Source of the DNA: Trichoplax sp. H2
Taxonomy: Eukaryota; Placozoa; Uniplacotomia; Trichoplacea
Direction of reading: 5' to 3'
NCBI GenBank assembly: GCA_003344405.1
Contig: NOWV01000044.1
Coordinates: 186,001 to 250,000 of the forward strand
Length of the DNA: 64,000 bases
Part shown: one piece after another, positions 57,158 to 64,000 of the stretch
Layout of the letters: each line of letters starts with the position of its first letter
Position numbering within the stretch: the first letter of the stretch is position 1
Translations under genes and position numbers: made by a program
The notes under the pieces: model-generated
The model's database searches: none
What the model was told of the DNA's origin: nothing
What the model saw: the letters and a program-made list of their open reading frames with translations, nothing else

Positions 57158-58621
57158 CGTATCTTTTGGCCATTGCTACACTAGCTCCCGATAGGAATAT
57201 AAGAAAGAAGACTACATCGTAAGAGCTTTCAGGTTCTATTATTAAAGGCAGAAATATTGCCATTGTGCGTAGTTCCAAGAGCTACAGTAATGGCACTTTG
57301 TGGTTAAGCATGCCATTACCCAAGCTAGGATAACATTATTTGATAAAGTAATTTAGTAAAGGTTTGCATGTAAGATAAAAATTAACTGCAACTGCCGTAC
57401 TTATCTTAATTAATTATTCAACCATTTGGACGAAAAATTTCCTTTGACTAATCACTATTGATATTAATACTATTCATTAACCGTTTTATCATCTTCATAA
57501 CTGAGAGTTGTAAATTGATAGTCGTAACTAAGGCATTAAAAATGCTTGAAGTTCAATTAAATTTTCAGCCTGACAATTCAATGTTCGGGAAAGCAGTTCA
57601 GCTTAACCTATAGTATCCTCGTTTTATAATCCTTTTCTATCTCTAAAGGCTTGTATACTTAATACAGCTGAGCAATGTAATAAAAAGAAACCATATCTAT
57701 AATTGTTGGGTGTTGCATTAAAAGTCTTTTAATCAATAGCGAAGCAATACGATGAATGTATGAATTATGAGGAGTTCTTGCGATCATGGAAATCGAGCAA
57801 CCTAAGAACTATTACTATTCATAAAACGATCAATACGAAGTGGTAAGGTCTTTGTTGAGCTAAATACCTGTAATTAGATCCAGCAAGCTATTGATTTAGT
57901 AAAATTATATAGAATTGCAAATCATTGTGACTGACGCACATCTAGAATGTTATTCAAATCTCACACAATGAAAACTATCAGATGGCTACCGACCATGAAA
58001 AGTTTTGAATTTGTGCGTAACAAGTAATTAATTATAAATATTTGTTATGACGAAAACCTTTGCTTGACGTATAACTTTCGTGTAACCCAATACTACACTA
58101 ACTGTAATAGATTTCATCTCTTTTATCCAATAAATTAAATTACAGCTGGCGCATTGATGCTACATTGACAAATTTTTTAAATTGACCTCATAGATGTGTA
58201 GGGTACATTGTTTTTCATATTTCGTACATTCATTTTTTGGGGGCGATGGATAAATTCATTACTCGAACGCAGAGGAAATACTGTAACATTATCATAATTT
58301 TATTTCTATAAATGGTAACGATTATTTAATAGCGAAATAATCCTATTATAGCCAGTTAGTTTTATAATGCTCAAACATTAACGAGCTTATTTACTATCAG
58401 AGCCAATGTGACTTTATTGTTCTTAGTAAATCATTAACAGCCTAATGTTCGAAATTGAACTTTCAAGCATTACTATCCATTTAAGAAAGGTTTTTCGTAA
58501 TGCTTTCATGCTTTAAGGCCAAGTTAACAAATGTTCAGAACAACGTAAGCAGTCTTTAGGCTATACCATCATTGGCAAAGTACTAGTGAATGGAAAAGCA
58601 AAATAAGTTGCATGGTGATCC
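57158..58621. other. Intergenic between convergent genes
   Basis: The 3' flanks of the unknown plus-strand gene and of glutathione peroxidase. No open frame or repeat of note. I looked for a SECIS element within the peroxidase 3' flank (58490-58621, minus) and found only a loose match. Confidence 0.45.
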
Positions 58622-59071
58622 TTATTTGCGACCTTTTTTAGAAGCAACACTAAGTAAATGTTCAATATCATTAGCAATTGCTTCAGTTCGAAAATTTCTA
58701 CTGTAACGCTTATACGGTTTGCCATCTGCTGTAATCAAAAATTTTTCAAAATTCCAAGATATATCGCTACGTTTGACAGGTTTCCATATAATAAATTTTG
58801 GATCGCTCATTAAACTATCCGCATCATCGCTTGGAGTAGGTAGCGATTCTTTCAAGAATTGAAATAGTGGATGAGCATTAGAACCGTTTACGTCACATTT
58901 GTCCATAACCACACAATCAGGTTGATATCCACCACCTGGTCGAACATGCTTGAGTGAATGGAGAATTTCTTCCCCATTTAAATTTTCCTGATGGCCGAAC
59001 TGATTGCACGGAAAAGCTAAAACAGCGAATCCATTTCCTTGATGAGCATATTTAGCTAGCAATTGGTTCAT
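58622..59071 (-). CDS. Glutathione peroxidase, GPX1/2-type, last exon only
   Basis: Reduces H2O2 and organic peroxides with glutathione or thioredoxin. The exon encodes 149 residues after a clear acceptor (ctgacag) at 59072. Its first residue Met aligns with an internal Met of the family (MNEL), so it is not the start. Visible motifs are [11 protein letters not shown] with catalytic Gln24 (exon numbering), the PGGG-containing oligomer loop typical of GPX1/2/3 and absent from GPX4, [23 protein letters not shown] with Trp106 and Asn107 of the catalytic tetrad, and YKRYSRNF. The end SKKGRK is basic. The upstream exon(s) with VAS-x-(Cys/Sec)-G were not found in 59072-64000, so selenocysteine or cysteine type is undecided. 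The missing 5' part may be a short exon I missed, lie beyond the window or be lost. Confidence 0.92.
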   Translation of the reverse strand: MNQLLAKYAHQGNGFAVLAFPCNQFGHQENLNGEEILHSLKHVRPGGGYQPDCVVMDKCDVNGSNAHPLFQFLKESLPTPSDDADSLMSDPKFIIWKPVKRSDISWNFEKFLITADGKPYKRYSRNFRTEAIANDIEHLLSVASKKGRK

Positions 59072-62000
59072 CTGTCAGATTATTAATACGATAACATAGA
59101 TTAGAGAAATATCAATGCATGGTATCGATAATTAATCTATCAAAGTAGCAGCCCGTAAAAAAATATGATGCCAACACAATCAAATTTCTTGAAAGTGTTG
59201 TTTGTCGAACTAAAATTGACATCGCATTCACTGTATCCGATAAACTTCGTCAAGTATTATTAATCGTAGTTGCACCACAATTTGATAAATCAATCACGAA
59301 ACACCTAATGTAATTGTCGATATTGAATTTGATCTCTAACAGTCTCCAATTTACTCGTATATCTATTTTTTCAAGAGAACTTAAAGTCATGGTTTAAGAA
59401 ATTTGCAGGGCTTTCCCAACCTCTAGCCCTTCCTAACTATAGTTTATAATTTTTTATCCATTTTTAATAGTCTAGACGTTGCTCATTCATTGCTTTGCAA
59501 CTTTCAATGGCACTGCAATAGTAAAATGTAAATTTAATATGAAATCTGCCCAGTGCCCATGAATCAACATACATATACCAGATTGTGTATGAGAGACTCG
59601 GGAAAAATAATTAAATCGAAATCGTGATTCGGGTATTGTTGAAAATGTCAAGATTTGTAAAATCATCATAAACTAACATAATGACGGATTCCAGAGAATT
59701 AAAAGTAGCTAACGGTTATCTACATTACAATTTAATCAAGTGTCTATTCAAGAAATCGATCGGAGTAACTCAACGATATATAGGGTAGTCGAAAGTTATC
59801 GCCATGCAGTACTTTTTCCCCTTAAAATTGGATAAACAGCAACTATTCAGATAGAAGACAAACAATGAATTATAGCCCAGTAAGTGCAAAGAAAACTTTT
59901 GAAATGTGAAATGCTTTAAGAGTAACAATTACTGATTATTCAATAACGCATTTGGACACAATACTTTCAAGAATGAAATATTCCATCGGATGTTTCCTTC
60001 ACACATATTTTAAATATTTTATAATAAGATTATCTAGAGTCAATTTTGAATCATTTAAAATCTTGGAACTTGGAATTTGTAGTCATCAGTCACGTAACAG
60101 CACAGCACAATGAGCTCATAAACGTTCAATTCGTTATCTAAAAATAATTACTTTAAAAACTAGGGTAAAATTCGCTGCAATAATATGCTGAGTCGTAATA
60201 TGATCTATTCTTGTTGTACTGTAATTGCAATATTGGATGCAATAGATGATCGATCTTTGAGTCTAATTGACTAGTTGTACAGTTACAAAACGACAGGCAA
60301 GTACATTCATCCTGATCAATCTTCCTTTTTATGATACAGTCTATGCGTAAAGCAGTAGTCAGGTTACTTGGGGATAGATCTATTTCTAAAGATAGGGATA
60401 GACATTGGATCGTCGATAACGTCTACTGCTGCAATTTATGACCATTATTGATCAGCGAATTAACTTAATGAGCCATCAAATAATTCCATTTCTAATAGTT
60501 GCCGTACTGAATCACATTGTCATTGAAGTAATTTTACACAGCAGCAAGGAAAGTGTACGATTGCAGGAGTAAGAGTTATCCTAATCGTTTCTATAGTATC
60601 GATCAAGTGTGGCCGATCGATGTCATCTATCGACGTAGAACGATAACTATTGATTTCAAGATTTGTACCTAGTATTTTAGTTTGTCTATCATTAATCGAA
60701 TCGAATTGGACACAACATCAAAGCTAATCCAAGATTGAAGCAGTCATTAGATTTATTTCTCTTGATCGGCAGTCTAGTCTATCAATGCAATCCGCCTTAT
60801 AAATGCAAAGCTACTAAAGGGAGATCGATTGCCGTATCATAGCACTCTCGATCATTTCACATCCAACTAATCGTTCATCCCTCTACACACATCCATCAAC
60901 TACTTCAATAAGTGGCACTTAAGTACGGTAGTTACTGGTACAACCATTAACGTAGATCTCCATGATATAGATTGCCTAAGATAATTCAATAGATAGAATG
61001 ATCATACCTCCAGGAAATCGCGAGTGGTTGTACCTCATGCTGAAGCAGTATTTTCGATCAGGACAACTTTGTTGCGAAATTTAGCCAAAGGAAGTTGTTC
61101 ACCAGACAAAGTCTTGGCCGTCAAGTCATACAATGACTTGATAACTTTGCCGTTGCTAGACATTCTGCGAATGATAATGGAGCTATTCATTTTAGCCACC
61201 CTTAATAAATACACCGTGGCAGTGATTGCAATATGTGCAGTTGTTCGCTATTTGGTTTCCAAGAGATGTTGTTCTAAACGCCAATGGTTACTAACGTGGT
61301 TAATAATTAATTCCTCTTGTCAAATACGCTTACGCTAGCCACTGTACTGGACAATAGTCCATGTTGCGTAAACATCATCAAGAAAGGATATAGAATGGTC
61401 TACGATTGCTAATTGTTCTGATTAATTAATTTAACCTTGGCCAAATCAATGTTTTGTTACGTTGATGCAATCGTCACTATCGCCAATAAACTATTTGTAT
61501 AAGGTATACTCTACTCTACGGTAACGCTATCTAGTTCTAATGTCGTATAAGTTGCAGTCTAAAATGAGAGAACTGGCCTACAAGGCTACTTTGGCTGTTG
61601 TCGAACATCTGCATCACAGATATAGCATATAACAGCTCATTGTCGACCGGTTTGTTAATAAAATTATACTAGTATACAATCTGATCGCGTACACTATCAT
61701 GCTGACAACGATAATTAATGTTAGATTAGAATACACGTATGATGATGTGTTTAGCAGAGTAATTAGCAAACTACGTGAGAAGTAAGAGAGGACTTGATCA
61801 TGGCTATGCATGCTTGGATTTTAGCCGGCTCTCCGCGGACCACAGAAGCTTTCTTCGTATAAATTACGCAGACTAAAAGTATTCTAAGATAATTCAATCT
61901 TTGACAGCATTTACAAGAGAATAAGGAGTAGAAGATGAGTTTTTATTATAGGATTGTACATCGATATTGAGAAGAAATTATGTAACAGTAATGAATACAT

Positions 62001-64000
62001 ATCCCGTTATTTAGTTTAGTATAGAAATGAGATTAAACTAAAAGAATAACTTGTAATTGTTTCAGCCATTCTTTGGTTTAGTCTCTTCCTATTAAAATTT
62101 TTTTTTCAAATGAATTAATAATGTAACAGCTTCTGGCATAGAACAACACTTCAATATAATAAAGTATTCTTTCGGCTACATTATATGTTAGCACTAAATC
62201 AGTTAATGTAAGATTTCATAAAAATACTATTCAAAGTAGACCATGTTAGTGACTGCCAGGGGTCGCCAGTATATGAAATTCTGTCATAGAATCCATATTA
62301 AAAGGGTAGGAGGGAGTAGATGAATTCCAACACCTTTCTCTGATACAAGTAGTATGTTTGAAATTTTACCGTGCTGGTCAAAAGTGGAGTTATCCTGGTA
62401 ATAAGACAATTATGTTGTATGTAGAATTCAAACGTTATGATTAGGACACTGAAATGACATTGGTTTGATACTATATAGCACAACTAGAGGTATCATATCA
62501 TTTTTCATGTAGCAAACATGCTACTATTGCCCTATATTTCTCTAGATGTAGTCTAAATTGAAGACGATATATCAAGAATGTCATTAAGCGAAATAATTAC
62601 GGAAACTCTTTTGTAGGGATCGAGGGATTAATTATCACCAGGCTTGTAGATCCGTCTGTAAAGCTTGTAATATGTACATGTAACAGTTAGATGTATTAGC
62701 TGATGTAATGTAAGCAAAGTGTAGGTTGTAAAGTTTGAGTAATTCTTGCAAGTATATAAGAGATGCCTTAATTAGCAAAGCAAACTTCAATATCCATTAC
62801 GGACTAGTATGTGAGAATTAATACATTCATACTAGTCAGCAGGACCATAACACCGTCAATATAGCCAATTTATTAACTGTAAGTCAAAATTAGAAGTTGC
62901 CAACGGGTAACTGTACACAAAACTAAACCGAAGCAGATATCTTTAACAACGAGTAACTAGATCAAATCTGCGATCAAAATCTCTACGATCTTCCCAGCTC
63001 TCTCCCTCTGTAGCTTAGCTTGCACGGTCCTTGAATACTATCTATTTTATACAGTCCTACTAAAGGACTAGTTACTAAATTTAAGACAATTGCACTATTT
63101 TGGTAATTAATAGTAACGCCATGCATTGCATCATCAATAAATACTTTAACATGAATGTAACACGCATTAATATCACTTTGACTTTAATGAATTAATGAAT
63201 TAGTAGTACTGCAAAGCGCTGTATTTCTAAATAGCCGTGAAGGAATAATTAAGTATGCAAAAATCGATACATGTATCTGATCCAATGTTTACCAAGGCTC
63301 AAATTCTTCCTTGCTAAGTCAATAAACTCGGTCCATCATGATGCATTCTGTATCAATTTAATATCTCGGATTGAGAATAACCGGTCAAACAAGTTTCTAC
63401 GCAAAAATTAAGAACAAATAACAATATCCTCTAACATAACTTCTTTCAGCTAAAAATGAGGGCGTATAATATAATCAGCAATTCTATTCTCATTCTAATA
63501 TTTTATATCTATATTCATATACCCCACTTATATTGTTTTAAAATTGATCAGTGATACGATGGATCAAATATTCATGGTAATTAATATATGAATACATACA
63601 ATTTGAGTATTCATATTAACAATTATTTCGAGAGAACAAGATGGAAGCTTTTTTTAAATCCTTGAACTGTTTATAGAGAATCATGATTGAACTAATGCTT
63701 ATGGAGTAGCTCACTACGCAATTAAAGTGATGATACTAAAGTTTATTTTATTAGACAGCGACTAAGGCATTACTACAGTTCCGTCATAGTAGATATGTAA
63801 TACTATGATAAAATGTAATAGTACTAAGTCATAAGTATTTTCCATCAATAAAGTGAATCTTAATTACCGTATGATGTAATATATGTGAAGAATTCCTTTA
63901 ATTAGCCAAGTCTTTTATGATTAAGTTTTAGCCTTAATAATAAGAATAATATACCATTCCAATAAGCTGGAAAATATATTTTAGCATCGTGTCTTGGTAG
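59072..64000. other. Intergenic or 5' part of glutathione peroxidase, no further exon found
   Basis: The first exon(s) and promoter of the peroxidase are expected here. A plus-strand frame at 61024-61338 (104 codons, with a hydrophobic stretch then KRCCSKRQW) has no recognised motif. Several other 60-65 codon frames occur on both strands. No repeats stand out. Confidence 0.4.

Noticed and set aside
58490-58621. Possible SECIS element in the glutathione peroxidase 3' flank
   Set aside because: An ATGA, an AA and a later TGA occur at plausible spacing, but the intervening stem does not pair well by eye.

Overview
The window looks like animal (metazoan) nuclear DNA. It is strongly AT-rich, genes are split by introns of roughly 40 bp to several hundred bp with GT-AG borders, and the recognisable products are animal proteins. 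These are a rhodopsin-type GPCR, EXOSC7, an RNF114/RNF166-type RING ligase, a TENT4-type non-canonical poly(A) polymerase, FAAP24 and a GPX1-type glutathione peroxidase. There is no bacterial operon structure, phage or CRISPR. An early-branching animal such as a placozoan is my best guess from the combination of compact introns, AT content and old animal gene families. That is inference; no diagnostic placozoan marker was identified.

Layout. 1-1.95 kb: an intronless GPCR on the minus strand whose 3' end merges into an 89-bp tandem array. 2-12.4 kb: gene-poor, with three separate decayed tandem arrays (about 170, 165 and 120-134 bp). 12.46-15.26 kb: complete seven-exon EXOSC7 on the minus strand, with an 84-bp (28-codon) minisatellite just upstream at 15.66-16.51 kb. 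18.04-20.60 kb: RING/zinc-finger ubiquitin ligase on the plus strand, one internal exon not found. 22.65-27.04 kb: complete eleven-exon TENT4 on the minus strand, convergent with the ligase. 29.77-31.30 kb: complete six-exon FAAP24 on the plus strand, divergent from TENT4.

31.3-51.5 kb is a gene desert of about 20 kb with only weak small open frames. It holds two large satellite blocks at 39.29-41.10 kb (a decaying 150-205 bp repeat that becomes a 238-bp higher-order repeat) and 41.23-41.93 kb (three 232-240 bp units). 51.55-52.17 kb is a foldback element with about 126-bp inverted arms. 53.72-57.16 kb is a multi-exon plus-strand gene I do not recognise with confidence; its helical N-terminus might be TRFH/TIN2-like. 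58.62-59.07 kb is the last exon of a glutathione peroxidase on the minus strand, with the exon carrying the catalytic Cys/Sec not found. The remaining 5 kb shows no convincing gene.

The genes do not form a pathway together. EXOSC7 and TENT4 both belong to nuclear RNA surveillance (exosome core and a TRAMP-type polymerase), and FAAP24 belongs to interstrand-crosslink repair, but in an animal genome this proximity is probably coincidental. All exon models were built by hand from splice signals, reading phase and remembered family alignments; no search was run.
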